DNA from: Pseudomonadota bacterium
GTDB lineage: Bacteria > Pseudomonadota > Gammaproteobacteria > Burkholderiales > SHXO01
DNA: 28,189 nucleotides
Direction: 5' to 3'
Assembly: GCA_023430065.1 (NCBI GenBank)
Contig: JAEZCG010000166.1
Location: 1-28,189, forward strand
Shown here: positions 1-6,878 of the stretch, piece by piece
How the letters are laid out: each line of letters opens with the position of its first letter
How positions within the stretch are numbered: the stretch's first letter is position 1
Translations under genes and position numbers: made by a program
The notes under the pieces: generated by a model
What the model was told of the DNA's origin: nothing
Database searches by the model: none
The model's input: the letters and a program-made list of their open reading frames with translations, nothing else

Positions 1-1
1 C

Positions 2-742
2 GCTGCGCCTGCGCGCGGCTCGACCGGGCCGGTGCAGGGTTATGCCGTCGACAGCCCCGAGCGCACCATCCGCACCGGCGTGCTGGGTGAATGCGTGAAG
101 ACCGGAACGTGGCGTGAGGGCATGCAGGTCGAGGAATGCGGCGGTCCGGCTCCCGAGCCGGAGGCGATGGCGACCGCAGAGCCGGCACCTGCGCCGATGC
201 CTGAACCGATGCCCGAACCGATGCCGGAACCGCAACCGGAACCCGTCCAGGTCCAGCCCCTGCCTACGCCCATGGACGAGCCGCAGGCGCCTTTGGCCGC
301 AGAGCCCGAGCCCGAACCGGCGCCCATGCCGCCGCCGCCCGCTCCGCGCGAGACCATGACCCTCTCTGCCGACGCGCTGTTCGCCGTGAACAGCGACGTG
401 CTCAAGCCTGCCTCGAAGGACAGCCTCGCTGGCTTGGCGAGCAAGCTTGCCGACATGGAATACGAGTCGGTGAACGTCGTGGGCCACACCGACCCAACGG
501 GTTCGGCCGCGCTCAACGATCGCCTGTCGCGGCGCCGGGCCGAGGCGGTGAAGCGCCATTTGATCGAACTGGGCGTGCCCGCCGATAAGATCTCCGCGCA
601 GGGCGTGGGCAGCAGCATCCCCGTGGTCGACCCGCAGACCTGCATGAGCCTGCCGAAGGGTCAGCGGGCCGCGTGCTTCCAGCCCGACCGCCGGGTCGAC
701 ATCGAAGTGACCGGAACGGTTGCCGGCATGGCGAACCCATAG
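2..742 (+). CDS. OmpA-family outer membrane/peptidoglycan-binding protein, 5'-truncated by window edge
   Basis: The reading frame is open to the left edge, so the start and signal peptide lie outside; a GTG at 32 is an internal codon, not a convincing start. After a short segment with a Cys pair (GECVKTGTW...EECGG) comes a Pro/Glu-rich linker of about 65 residues with MPEP repeats. The C-terminal OmpA-like domain follows, with the signature VVGHTDPTGS...N..LS.RRA. In this family the conserved Asp and Arg bind diaminopimelate of peptidoglycan. The layout (N-terminal part, Pro-rich hinge, OmpA domain) matches OmpA-like proteins of betaproteobacteria that tether the outer membrane to the wall. 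The domain carries a Cys pair (QTCMSLPKGQRAACF) before the final strand, as is usual in OmpA. The family call is secure; the N-terminal barrel cannot be seen. Confidence 0.9.
   Translation, partial: AAPARGSTGPVQGYAVDSPERTIRTGVLGECVKTGTWREGMQVEECGGPAPEPEAMATAEPAPAPMPEPMPEPMPEPQPEPVQVQPLPTPMDEPQAPLAAEPEPEPAPMPPPPAPRETMTLSADALFAVNSDVLKPASKDSLAGLASKLADMEYESVNVVGHTDPTGSAALNDRLSRRRAEAVKRHLIELGVPADKISAQGVGSSIPVVDPQTCMSLPKGQRAACFQPDRRVDIEVTGTVAGMANP
194..241 (+). repeat. 12-bp tandem repeat encoding MPEP units in the OmpA linker
   Basis: Three near-identical copies of CCGATGCCNGAA at 194-205, 206-217 and 218-229 are followed by a degenerate fourth copy at 230-241. They code for the Pro/Glu hinge, so copy-number change would alter linker length in frame. 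Confidence 0.8.
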
Positions 743-746
743 CGTG

Positions 747-1625
747 ATGGCGGGTCCGGGCGGCGGCGAGACGCGCAGCATGGCAGTGTTCTGCGACTTC
801 GAGAACGTCGCACTCGGCGTGCGTGACGCGAAGTACGAGAAGTTCGACATTGCGAAGGTGCTGGAGCGCCTGCTGCTCAAGGGCAGCATCGTGGTGAAGA
901 AGGCCTATTGCGACTGGGAGCGCTACAAGGGTTTCAAGGCGGTCATGCACGAGGCCGCCTTCGAGTTGATCGAGATTCCGCACGTGCGCCAGTCAGGCAA
1001 GAACTCGGCCGACATCCGGATGGTGGTGGATGCGCTCGATCTCTGCTATACGAAAGCGCACGTGGACACCTTCGTCATCGTCAGCGGCGACTCGGACTTC
1101 TCTCCGCTGGTATCGAAGCTGCGTGAGAACAACAAGGCCGTGATCGGCGTCGGCGTGAAACAGTCCTCGTCCGACCTGCTGATCAACAACTGCGACGAGT
1201 TCATCTACTACGACGATCTGGTTCGCGAGAAGGAGGCCAGCAAGCGGACCAGCCGCCGCAAGCCGGCCAAGGCCAAGTCGGCGACTCGCACTGCGGCTGC
1301 AGAAACGACCAACGAGATCGCGGAACTGCAGGAGCCGGTCCCCGAGGACAAGGACCGATCGCAGCAGGCGATGGATCTCGTGCTCGACACGTTCGAAGCG
1401 CTGCTGGCCGAGCGCGGCGGCGACGAGAAAATCTGGGGCTCGATGATCAAGCAGGCACTCAAGCGCCGCAAGCCCGGCTTCAACGAGTCGTACTACGGTT
1501 TCAAGAGCTTCAACGGCCTGCTGGAAGAGGCGCGCGCGCGCGGCCTGCTCGGCCTGGAGCGCGACGACAAGTCCGGCGGATACGTGGTGCGCGCCGCCTC
1601 GCAGGAAGCCGAACTCGCCGACTGA
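747..1625 (+). CDS. NYN (LabA-like PIN-fold) and OST-HTH/LOTUS domain protein
   Basis: A protein of about 292 residues. The N-terminal NYN domain has the three acidic motifs of this nuclease-like fold: FCDFEN near residue 17, NSADIRMVVDAL near 90, and SGDSDFSPLV near 115. A basic, Ala-rich linker (KRTSRRKPAKAKS) leads to a C-terminal domain of about 75 residues (MDLVLDTFEALL...GFKSFNGLLEEA...GYVV) that fits OST-HTH/LOTUS. NYN domains are predicted metal-dependent RNases and LOTUS domains bind RNA, so a role in RNA processing is inferred; no substrate can be named. I chose ATG 747, four bases after the OmpA-like stop. ATG 780, just before the AVFCDFEN strand, is a shorter alternative. The tight spacing suggests cotranscription with the OmpA gene. 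Confidence 0.88.
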   Translation: MAGPGGGETRSMAVFCDFENVALGVRDAKYEKFDIAKVLERLLLKGSIVVKKAYCDWERYKGFKAVMHEAAFELIEIPHVRQSGKNSADIRMVVDALDLCYTKAHVDTFVIVSGDSDFSPLVSKLRENNKAVIGVGVKQSSSDLLINNCDEFIYYDDLVREKEASKRTSRRKPAKAKSATRTAAAETTNEIAELQEPVPEDKDRSQQAMDLVLDTFEALLAERGGDEKIWGSMIKQALKRRKPGFNESYYGFKSFNGLLEEARARGLLGLERDDKSGGYVVRAASQEAELAD

Positions 1626-1717
1626 TCGCACGGGCCTGAGCCTCGCGAGCGCGCATCGGAGACCGACGCGGCCGCGTGCAAGGACGATCCCGGTCCGCGC
1701 CATCGGCAGCTGGCAGA

Positions 1718-1755
1718 TACCTTGCTTTGATCCGGGGTAACCCCCAAGCGAGGTA
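1718..1755 (+). promoter_or_regulatory. Stem-loop that buries the ribosome binding site of the 117-residue ORF
   Basis: ACCTTGCTT (1719-1727) pairs with AAGCGAGGT (1746-1754) over nine pairs including one G-U, extended by T1718-A1755. GGGG-TAA-CCCC (1734-1744) forms an inner hairpin. The GAGG at 1750-1753 is the only good Shine-Dalgarno sequence for ATG 1760, and it is entirely in the 3' arm. The structure is seen in the sequence; a regulatory role is inferred. Confidence 0.45.
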
Positions 1756-1759
1756 GCGA

Positions 1760-2113
1760 ATGAACATTTCCGCAGCGAACCGTTCGGTGCTGACGTCGAT
1801 GCACCGGGTGCTCGAGCAGCTGTGCGACGGTGACTGGTCCGCCGTGCGCGTGGCCTGCGTGCCGAACGGGATCGAATACCGCTTCTTGGCCACGGTCATC
1901 GAAAGCCGTCGTCCGACCGTGTACGGATTCCTGGCCGAATTCACCGACATGCCGATCCCTGCCGACGGCGGGCCGCTCAATCTCTCCGAGGAGCAGGCAG
2001 TCGAGCTGGGGCAGCTCGACCCGGCGAAGTTGCGCGCCGAAGCCGGCGCATCGCGGCCGCGGCGCACGCCGCCGGGTAAATCGAGGATCGACAGCGAAGC
2101 GGCGCTGGGATGA
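1760..2113 (+). CDS. Hypothetical protein, 117 residues
   Basis: I do not recognise the family. The ATG has a GAGG ribosome binding site seven bases upstream. The first 80 residues look like a compact mixed alpha/beta domain (helix MHRVLEQLCDGDW, then strand-like SAVRVACVPNGIEYRFLATVI and TVYGFLAEF). The tail is basic and Pro/Arg-rich and probably disordered. There is no signal peptide or membrane segment. It follows the NYN gene after 134 bases and faces the serine hydrolase gene tail to tail. Codon use is like that of its neighbours. Confidence 0.7.
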   Translation: MNISAANRSVLTSMHRVLEQLCDGDWSAVRVACVPNGIEYRFLATVIESRRPTVYGFLAEFTDMPIPADGGPLNLSEEQAVELGQLDPAKLRAEAGASRPRRTPPGKSRIDSEAALG

Positions 2114-2137
2114 TGCCAGGCGTCGCTGACGCCCCGG

Positions 2138-3415
2138 CTACTCGACGATCGCCTGATACACCGCGTTGCGCACGAGCGCGCGGTAGTGATTGCGCCGCGC
2201 CACCTCCTGCATCATGAATACCGGTACCAGCTCCTCACCGGGATCCACCCAGAAATACGTGCCTGCGTATCCTCCCCAATAGAAGTCGCCGACGGTGCCG
2301 TTCCAGTTCGAGCCGCCCGGCGCGGTGCGGGCTCCGAACCCGAGGCCGAACCCGTATCCCGGTCCCGGCAGCCAGTTCGGTCCCTTCGCGATGTCTGCAG
2401 CGAGCACGTGGTCCGCGGTCATGTAGGACACTGTCCTGGGTCCGAGCAGGCGTACGCCGTCGAGCACTCCGCCGTTGGCGAGCATCTGGGCGAAACGCAG
2501 ATAGTCTCCCACGGTGGACACCAGGCCGTGGCCGCCGGCGTGGAATGCCGGCGGCTTGCTCCAATCCAGGAGCAGCTCGGGGTACCAGTCCTTCTCACGT
2601 CCCGGGAGAGGTTGGGCGAACCGGGATAGCTTGTCCTGCGGCACGTGCCAACCGGTATCGTGCATCTTCAGGGGCTGCAGGATGCGCTCGGCGACGAAAC
2701 GGTCCAGGGGCATCCCGGACGCCACTTCGATCACCCGACCGAGAATGTCGCTGGCATGGCTGTACTCCCAGGTCGTGCCGGGCTCCTGGCGCAACGGGAG
2801 CTGGGCGATGGTGCGCGAGAAGGCGTCCAGACTGGGCGCGTCGAAGACCTTCGCGTCCCGATACAGGTTGCCGACCGCGCTGTGAGGCGGCAGGAACACG
2901 CCGTAAGTCAGGCCCGCGGTGTGGCGCAGCAGGTCCTGCACGGTAATCGGCCGTTTGGCGGGCACGGTGGAGAAGGTGGATTTTCCGGTGACCGGGTCAT
3001 AGCCCTCCACCGCGATCCGCATCTGCTCGAACTCCGGCAGGTAACGCGAGATCGGCTCGTGCAGTCCGAGGCGCCCCTCCTCGACCAGCGTCATCGCGGC
3101 GACGCTGACCACCGGCTTGGTCATCGAGAAGATGCGGAAGATGGCGTCGGTCTTCATCGGAATGCCCTGCGCGACGTCCTGCATGCCGAAGGCGCGCTGG
3201 TAGACCAGTTTGCCCTTGCGTGCCACCATCATTACGGCGCCGGGAATCTCCCCGCTGTCGACGGCCTGCTGGATCATGTTGCTCATTCGCTCCAGCCGTT
3301 GTGACGACATGCCCACGTCTTCCGGTTTCGCCTCGGGAAGCGGGGCGGCCAGGGCGTCGAGAATGGGGGCGAGCAGGGCAAGGCATACCAGGACAAGCAG
3401 GGATCGGCGTTGCAT
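2138..3415 (-). CDS. Exported serine hydrolase of the beta-lactamase-related (class C/esterase) family
   Basis: A protein of 425 residues. I chose the ATG at 3415 because it opens directly on a signal peptide (MQRRSLLVLVCLALLAP...ALA), whereas the upstream extension is atypical. The SxxK motif is S97-M-T-K100 in FRIFSMTKPVVS, the class C Ser nucleophile and general-base Lys. The second motif is WEYSHASD, the Y-S-H variant of Y-x-N. Near the C-terminus FYWGGYAGTYFWVDP takes the place of the KTG box, as in EstB-like esterases and many serine hydrolases of unknown substrate. It is probably a periplasmic esterase or peptidase-like enzyme, not a true beta-lactamase, because the KTG triad is replaced by WGG. 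It is transcribed divergently from the cyclic-nucleotide-domain gene. Confidence 0.9.
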   Translation of the reverse strand: MQRRSLLVLVCLALLAPILDALAAPLPEAKPEDVGMSSQRLERMSNMIQQAVDSGEIPGAVMMVARKGKLVYQRAFGMQDVAQGIPMKTDAIFRIFSMTKPVVSVAAMTLVEEGRLGLHEPISRYLPEFEQMRIAVEGYDPVTGKSTFSTVPAKRPITVQDLLRHTAGLTYGVFLPPHSAVGNLYRDAKVFDAPSLDAFSRTIAQLPLRQEPGTTWEYSHASDILGRVIEVASGMPLDRFVAERILQPLKMHDTGWHVPQDKLSRFAQPLPGREKDWYPELLLDWSKPPAFHAGGHGLVSTVGDYLRFAQMLANGGVLDGVRLLGPRTVSYMTADHVLAADIAKGPNWLPGPGYGFGLGFGARTAPGGSNWNGTVGDFYWGGYAGTYFWVDPGEELVPVFMMQEVARRNHYRALVRNAVYQAIVE

Positions 3416-3507
3416 GGCGTTATCCGTTGTGGTGAGTGGCACGGGTTGAGCGAGCAGCAATCCTGAGGGCCGCGGCAACGAACGTCAACGACTGTTGCAG
3501 CCCGCGA

Positions 3508-3523
3508 TTGGCACCGATCTTGC
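3508..3523 (+). promoter_or_regulatory. Sigma54 (RpoN) -24/-12 promoter upstream of the CNB-domain gene
   Basis: TTGGCACCGATCTTGC matches the RpoN consensus TTGGCACG-N4-TTGC at 15 of 16 positions counting the N positions. GG and GC are separated by exactly ten bases. Transcription would start near 3535, just before ATG 3552. A weaker copy with the same GG-N10-GC geometry lies at 3436-3451. No activator gene is visible nearby. Confidence 0.6.
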
Positions 3524-3551
3524 GCCCGGGGCGGTGGACGAGTCTGCCCAT

Positions 3552-4091
3552 ATGCCAACCCAGGCCAACATCGACCACCTGTTTCTGCGCGTCCTGTCGG
3601 AAGTCGACCTGTTCCGACACCTCGACCGCAGCCAGGCGGCTGGGCTCCTGTCCGAAGCGACCAAGTCCGTGTTCCACACCGGCGAGGTGGTCTATTACGA
3701 GGGCGAGGAAGGCGAATCGATGTACGTGGTGGTGCAGGGTGCGTTCGAGGTAACCCGCGTCAGCAACGGCGAGCATGCCGTGCTGGCCCACGTCCTGCCG
3801 GGCGAGCACTTCGGTGAGGTCGCGCTGATCGCGAATCAGCCGCGCAGCGCCTCCGTGCGGGCGCTACAGCCCAGCGTGGCGCTGCGCTTTACCAAGACGG
3901 CCCTGCTGGCGCGTCCGGACGCGGCGGCTCAGGTGATGCAGAACATGGCGCGTATGCTGGCGCGACGACTGTCCAGCGCCGACGACGAGATCATTCTGCA
4001 TCGCAACCGCGCCCGGGAGGCGGAAGCGGCGCGAGACAAGATGGAAATGCAGATCAAGCGCTCGCAGCCGCGCGTGCGACGCTTCGGCTGA
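3552..4091 (+). CDS. Cyclic nucleotide-binding (CNMP/CAP_ED) domain protein
   Basis: A protein of 179 residues from ATG 3552; the open frame back to TTG 3495 overlaps the sigma54-like site and is not expected to be translated. Residues 15-130 form one CAP_ED beta-roll. The phosphate-binding cassette reads FGEVALIANQPRSASV, keeping Glu89 and Arg98, the residues that contact ribose and phosphate in CRP, so nucleotide binding is plausible. The C-terminal 50 residues are helical and charged (AREAEAARDKMEMQIKRS), with no DNA-binding HTH. It is therefore not a CRP-type activator but a stand-alone sensor or partner protein. The likely RpoN promoter suggests expression under nitrogen, stress or surface-related control. 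Confidence 0.88.
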   Translation: MPTQANIDHLFLRVLSEVDLFRHLDRSQAAGLLSEATKSVFHTGEVVYYEGEEGESMYVVVQGAFEVTRVSNGEHAVLAHVLPGEHFGEVALIANQPRSASVRALQPSVALRFTKTALLARPDAAAQVMQNMARMLARRLSSADDEIILHRNRAREAEAARDKMEMQIKRSQPRVRRFG

Positions 4092-4151
4092 AGGCGGATC
4101 GCCCTTCACCGCGACTGGCAGCGCTCCGACGCAACGCCGGCGCAGCGCGAA

Positions 4152-4301
4152 TCAGGCCGGCGTGGGTGTGCGCGGTTCGGCCGGTGCTTGCGCCGCACTG
4201 TCGTCGCTGCGCTGCGCCGCCGCGCGCTGTGCTTCTTCCTTGCGCTGGCGTGCCTCTTCTTCCAGCTTCGCCCAATACAGATACTCGAACTCGAAGCACA
4301 T
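4152..4301 (-). CDS. Conserved small protein, 49 residues (MCFEFEYLYW type)
   Basis: The ATG at 4301 is preceded by a strong AGAGGAG ribosome binding site and the frame ends in TGA at 4152-4154. The protein starts MCFEFEYLYWAKLEEE, continues as a charged helix rich in Glu, Arg, Gln and Ala, and ends in a Pro-rich tail (PAEPRTPTPA). From memory, small proteins with an N-terminal MC(Y/F)EF(D/E)xLY(W/R) motif followed by a charged helix recur in betaproteobacteria with no known function. The helix could be a coiled coil; Cys2 and the aromatic cluster are the likely conserved features. It lies tail to tail with the CNB-domain gene. Confidence 0.75.
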   Translation of the reverse strand: MCFEFEYLYWAKLEEEARQRKEEAQRAAAQRSDDSAAQAPAEPRTPTPA

Positions 4302-4357
4302 GGCTGGTCTCCTCTGGAGAATGGATAACCGCGGGCTCTGTGTTTCTCGTATCGGTG

Positions 4358-4386
4358 ATCGTAGGACGGACGACTGCGCCTCGCAA
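4358..4386 (-). promoter_or_regulatory. Candidate sigma70-type promoter for the 49-residue ORF
   Basis: Read on the minus strand, TTGCGA (4386-4381) and TACGAT (4363-4358) are separated by 17 bases, about 60 bases upstream of the start codon. Each hexamer matches four of six consensus positions. Confidence 0.35.
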
Positions 4387-4393
4387 CCTCAAC

Positions 4394-4414
4394 TTGCACG
4401 ATCGAATTGTGCAA
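4394..4414. promoter_or_regulatory. Inverted repeat TTGCAC-N9-GTGCAA, possible operator
   Basis: This perfect six-base inverted repeat lies eight bases upstream of the -35 of the candidate promoter for the 49-residue ORF. That is a position typical of activator binding. The protein that would bind it is unknown. Confidence 0.35.
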
Positions 4415-4505
4415 TGCCGCGAGCTAAAAGACTATTTCAGACAATTCGGATAGTTGCGGATGGTGCGCCGAATCGTCGGTAGACGAGAACTTTGACCGAA
4501 TCGGG

Positions 4506-5714
4506 CTACAGCGCGCCGAACGCGCGGCCCGTGACGCTCAACTGATGCGCGTCCTGGGCCCCTGCCGCGCGCTGCGCGGCGAAGTCGAGAACGTGACGTG
4601 GTGACGCCCGGTACAAGGTGGGATCGAAAAAATCCAGGTAGGAGAACAGCAGATCGGGTCGGGACACCGCCAGCAGATCGATCCCGCCGGCCCGCGATGC
4701 CTGGGCGACGGCGCGCAGGAAGGCAGCATCGAGCGGGGACCAGAACCCGAAGGACGCCCGCGCCGCGCTGGCGCCCTGATAGGGCCCCGGCGCGGGCTCG
4801 TCGCGCCCGGCCTTGGCCAGCCACACCTCGCTGAGCACGACGCGTTTGCCGGGATCGCGTGCGCGGATGGCCCGCGGCCAGGCGATCAGCCGCTCGAGCA
4901 GCGCATCCTGTCCGCTGTCGGCGCGGTAGAAGCGCAGGTCGATATAGTCCAGACCCGCCACGCCGGCGAACGCGTCGACGTAGACGGGCGATTCGGCCAC
5001 CGGGCTGCCGGCGCCCAGGTGCGGGACGAGGTCGGCAAATGCTTCACGCAGCCGCGCGCTGGTCTGCTCGAGGTAGCGCTGCCAGTCCGACGGACGCAGT
5101 TGCAAGCCGGCCTGGCTGCGCGGCTCGCTCACCAGCGTGAGATAGTCCGGTTGCATGGCGAGTACCAGCAGCTTCGCCTCTTCCGCACGCTCCTCAAAGA
5201 AGCGCGCCTTGGTCATGCCGCGGTAATGGCGGCGGCCCTGCATCACGGCCTGCTCGGGCGGCAACGACGCGTGCCGCAGCACCAGGCGCAAGCCCCGTAC
5301 GCGAACGTCATTGGCGACGTTGGCCAGCAGTTCGAGAATCGGCCGGGGATCGTGGAAGGCGGCGGTGAGCAGCGGGTGGCACACGTCCAGCACCACCGCC
5401 TGCACGCCCGCGCGCAGCAGCCCGTCCAACTCGCGCTGTGCCTCCAGGCGTCGCATCGGCATCAGTAGTTCGCCCGGGGCCACACACGACAGGGCACGCA
5501 CGGAGGCACCGCGCAGCAGCGGCGGATCCCCCTGCACCCGCGGCAGTGCGGCACGGAATGCGGCGACGCGCTCCGCCAGCTCGTCATACAGCGCGCGGTG
5601 CTGTCTGGGTATCTGCGTGTCCTGCGCCACCGCCACGCACGAAAACAGTGCCAGCCACAGCAGCATGCCGGGCCATGCACCGTGCTGCGCGCGGAAGCGC
5701 TTGCCGGAGCGCAT
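4506..5714 (-). CDS. Exported protein of unknown function, possible glycosidase-like TIM barrel
   Basis: A protein of 402 residues with an N-terminal signal segment (WPGMLLWLALFSCVAVAQ, cleavage near residue 30). I do not recognise a named family. The body alternates strands and helices like a (beta/alpha)8 barrel: VQAVVLDVCHP, LRLVLRH, PDYLTLVSEP, YIDLRFY, KRVVLSEVW, IDLLAVSRPD. Glu197 (LVSEP) and Glu296 (VLSEVW) stand at strand ends about 100 residues apart, as the acid/base and nucleophile do in clan GH-A glycoside hydrolases. Asn before the first Glu is replaced by Ser. The enzymatic role is inference from this pattern. The gene starts four bases after the stop of the DksA-like gene and is probably cotranscribed with it. 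Confidence 0.78.
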   Translation of the reverse strand: MRSGKRFRAQHGAWPGMLLWLALFSCVAVAQDTQIPRQHRALYDELAERVAAFRAALPRVQGDPPLLRGASVRALSCVAPGELLMPMRRLEAQRELDGLLRAGVQAVVLDVCHPLLTAAFHDPRPILELLANVANDVRVRGLRLVLRHASLPPEQAVMQGRRHYRGMTKARFFEERAEEAKLLVLAMQPDYLTLVSEPRSQAGLQLRPSDWQRYLEQTSARLREAFADLVPHLGAGSPVAESPVYVDAFAGVAGLDYIDLRFYRADSGQDALLERLIAWPRAIRARDPGKRVVLSEVWLAKAGRDEPAPGPYQGASAARASFGFWSPLDAAFLRAVAQASRAGGIDLLAVSRPDLLFSYLDFFDPTLYRASPRHVLDFAAQRAAGAQDAHQLSVTGRAFGAL

Positions 5715-5718
5715 CGGC

Positions 5719-6111
5719 CTACAGGGAAGGGGTGCCGATGCCGGGATTGTTGCGCTCGAACCTGGTTTGACAGGTGATGCAACGCGTTGCGGTCGGATTG
5801 GCTTTCAGGCGCGGAAACCCGATCTGCGTCCCGCACGCATCGCATTCCCCGTAATCGCCCTGTGCCATGCGCTCCAGCGCTGCCTCGATCTCGCGCAGCT
5901 CGCGGATGTCGCGCGCGGCCATGGCGTTGTCGACGTCGACCAGGAGATCCGCGACGGATGCCTCGCCGGCATCGGCCACCTGCCCCGCGAGATCCACGTA
6001 GCGCTGCTCGCCCGAGCGCGACAGTTCGTCGCGGATCTCGTCCACGAGCTGGGTGCGGCGCCGCTCGAGATCCTGGCGCAATTCTGCGAGCTGTCGATCC
6101 GTATAGGCCAT
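5719..6111 (-). CDS. DksA/TraR-family zinc-finger protein
   Basis: A protein of 130 residues; ATG 6111 has an AGAGG ribosome binding site five bases upstream. Residues 5-80 form a long charged helical hairpin (LAELRQDLERRRTQLVDEIRDEL...). The C-terminal Zn finger has Cys90, Cys93, Cys111 and Cys114 (CDAC-x17-CITC), as in DksA. DksA-type proteins insert a coiled coil in the secondary channel of RNA polymerase and tune transcription. The DxxDxA tip of DksA itself is not evident; the tip region reads ASVADLLVDVDNAMAARD, so this is a secondary paralogue and not the housekeeping dksA. It is upstream of the exported protein gene and divergent from the HTH-parE-parC unit. Confidence 0.9.
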   Translation of the reverse strand: MAYTDRQLAELRQDLERRRTQLVDEIRDELSRSGEQRYVDLAGQVADAGEASVADLLVDVDNAMAARDIRELREIEAALERMAQGDYGECDACGTQIGFPRLKANPTATRCITCQTRFERNNPGIGTPSL

Positions 6112-6211
6112 TTGCCTCTCCTCGTGGTTCACCACCGATTCAATCATCCATCGCGGCGCTCGCCTTGGCCGCCACTGCGTTGGGTCAAGACGCACACACG
6201 GCGCTTCCGTC

Positions 6212-6228
6212 ATTCGCGATTCGCGAAT
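6212..6228. promoter_or_regulatory. Inverted repeat ATTCGCG-ATT-CGCGAAT just upstream of the HTH-parE-parC unit
   Basis: This is a perfect palindrome with seven-base arms and a three-base centre, ending five bases before ATG 6234. It is in the 122-base divergent region with the DksA-like gene. The placement would suit an operator that blocks transcription or translation initiation; the binding protein is not known. Confidence 0.4.
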
Positions 6229-6233
6229 AGACT

Positions 6234-6878
6234 ATGCTCATTGCCCTGCGCTGTCCGCCCTTGACCCTCAAGCCCCAGGACGTCTGCGTCCTGCTGAAGA
6301 TCGCCTTGCTCCATCGTGGTCCCTGGTCTTACGGCCAGCTGGCCCTCGACCTGGGAATGTCCGCCTCCGAAGTGCACGCCGGCGTCAAGCGTGCCGTTCA
6401 CGCGTCCCTGATGCACCTGGACGAAGGTTGGGGTAGCCCCGCTCTGCCCGCACTCGAGGAGTTCCTCGTGCACGGGCTCAAGTACGCCTTCAGTCCGGTG
6501 CGCGGGCGCTTGACGCGTGGGGTCCCGACCGCGCATGCTGCGCCCCCGCTGCGCGGACTGTTCCCGGCGCTTCCGGGTCCGCCGCCGGTGTGGCCCGACG
6601 CAGACGGAGACATCGAGGGAATCGAGTTCTCTCCATTGTACAAGTCGGTTCCGTTCGCCGCGAAGCGCGATCCGCGCCTGTACGAACTGTTCGCGCTGGT
6701 GGATGCATTGCGCGCGGGCAACTGTCGCGGACCGTCGAGGGTCTTGCAGGCGCTGCGTGCGCGCCTGCACCCGCCACGCGTCGAGGCATTGGGGCGGCGA
6801 CCGGCGGTCGACGCGACGAAAGGCAGCAAGCGAGGTACCCATGGCAAAGAAGCCCGGCTATACGGCCGAAGACATTGA
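6234..6878 (+). CDS. Conserved hypothetical protein with winged-helix-like N-terminus, upstream of parE
   Basis: A protein of 214 residues. The N-terminal 60 residues (LKPQDVCVLLKIALL...WSYGQLALDLGMSASEVHAGVKRAV) read as a helix-turn-helix of winged-helix type: residues 31-38 as first helix, GMS turn, SEVHAGVKRA as recognition helix. The middle (EEFLVHGLKYAFSPVRG.LTRGVPTAHAAPPL) is a well-defined motif block. EFSPLYKSVPFAA and a helical tail follow. I recall similar unnamed proteins in proteobacteria but no function. There is no good Shine-Dalgarno sequence at ATG 6234; TTG 6261 (TLKPQDV) is an alternative start. The last 38 bases overlap parE. DNA binding and control of its own operon are inference. 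Confidence 0.8.
   Translation: MLIALRCPPLTLKPQDVCVLLKIALLHRGPWSYGQLALDLGMSASEVHAGVKRAVHASLMHLDEGWGSPALPALEEFLVHGLKYAFSPVRGRLTRGVPTAHAAPPLRGLFPALPGPPPVWPDADGDIEGIEFSPLYKSVPFAAKRDPRLYELFALVDALRAGNCRGPSRVLQALRARLHPPRVEALGRRPAVDATKGSKRGTHGKEARLYGRRH

Noticed and set aside
194..241. CRISPR-like array
   Set aside because: The 12-base units are contiguous without spacers and encode the in-frame Pro/Glu linker of the OmpA-like protein.
2138..3415. True class C beta-lactamase
   Set aside because: SxxK is present, but the Y-x-N motif reads Y-S-H and the KTG box is replaced by WGG, as in esterase-type relatives, so a resistance role is not supported.
4092..4151. Terminator hairpin between the CNB-domain gene and the 49-residue ORF
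   Set aside because: Only GGCG-GAT-CGCC (four pairs) is present, with no U-tract; too weak to call.
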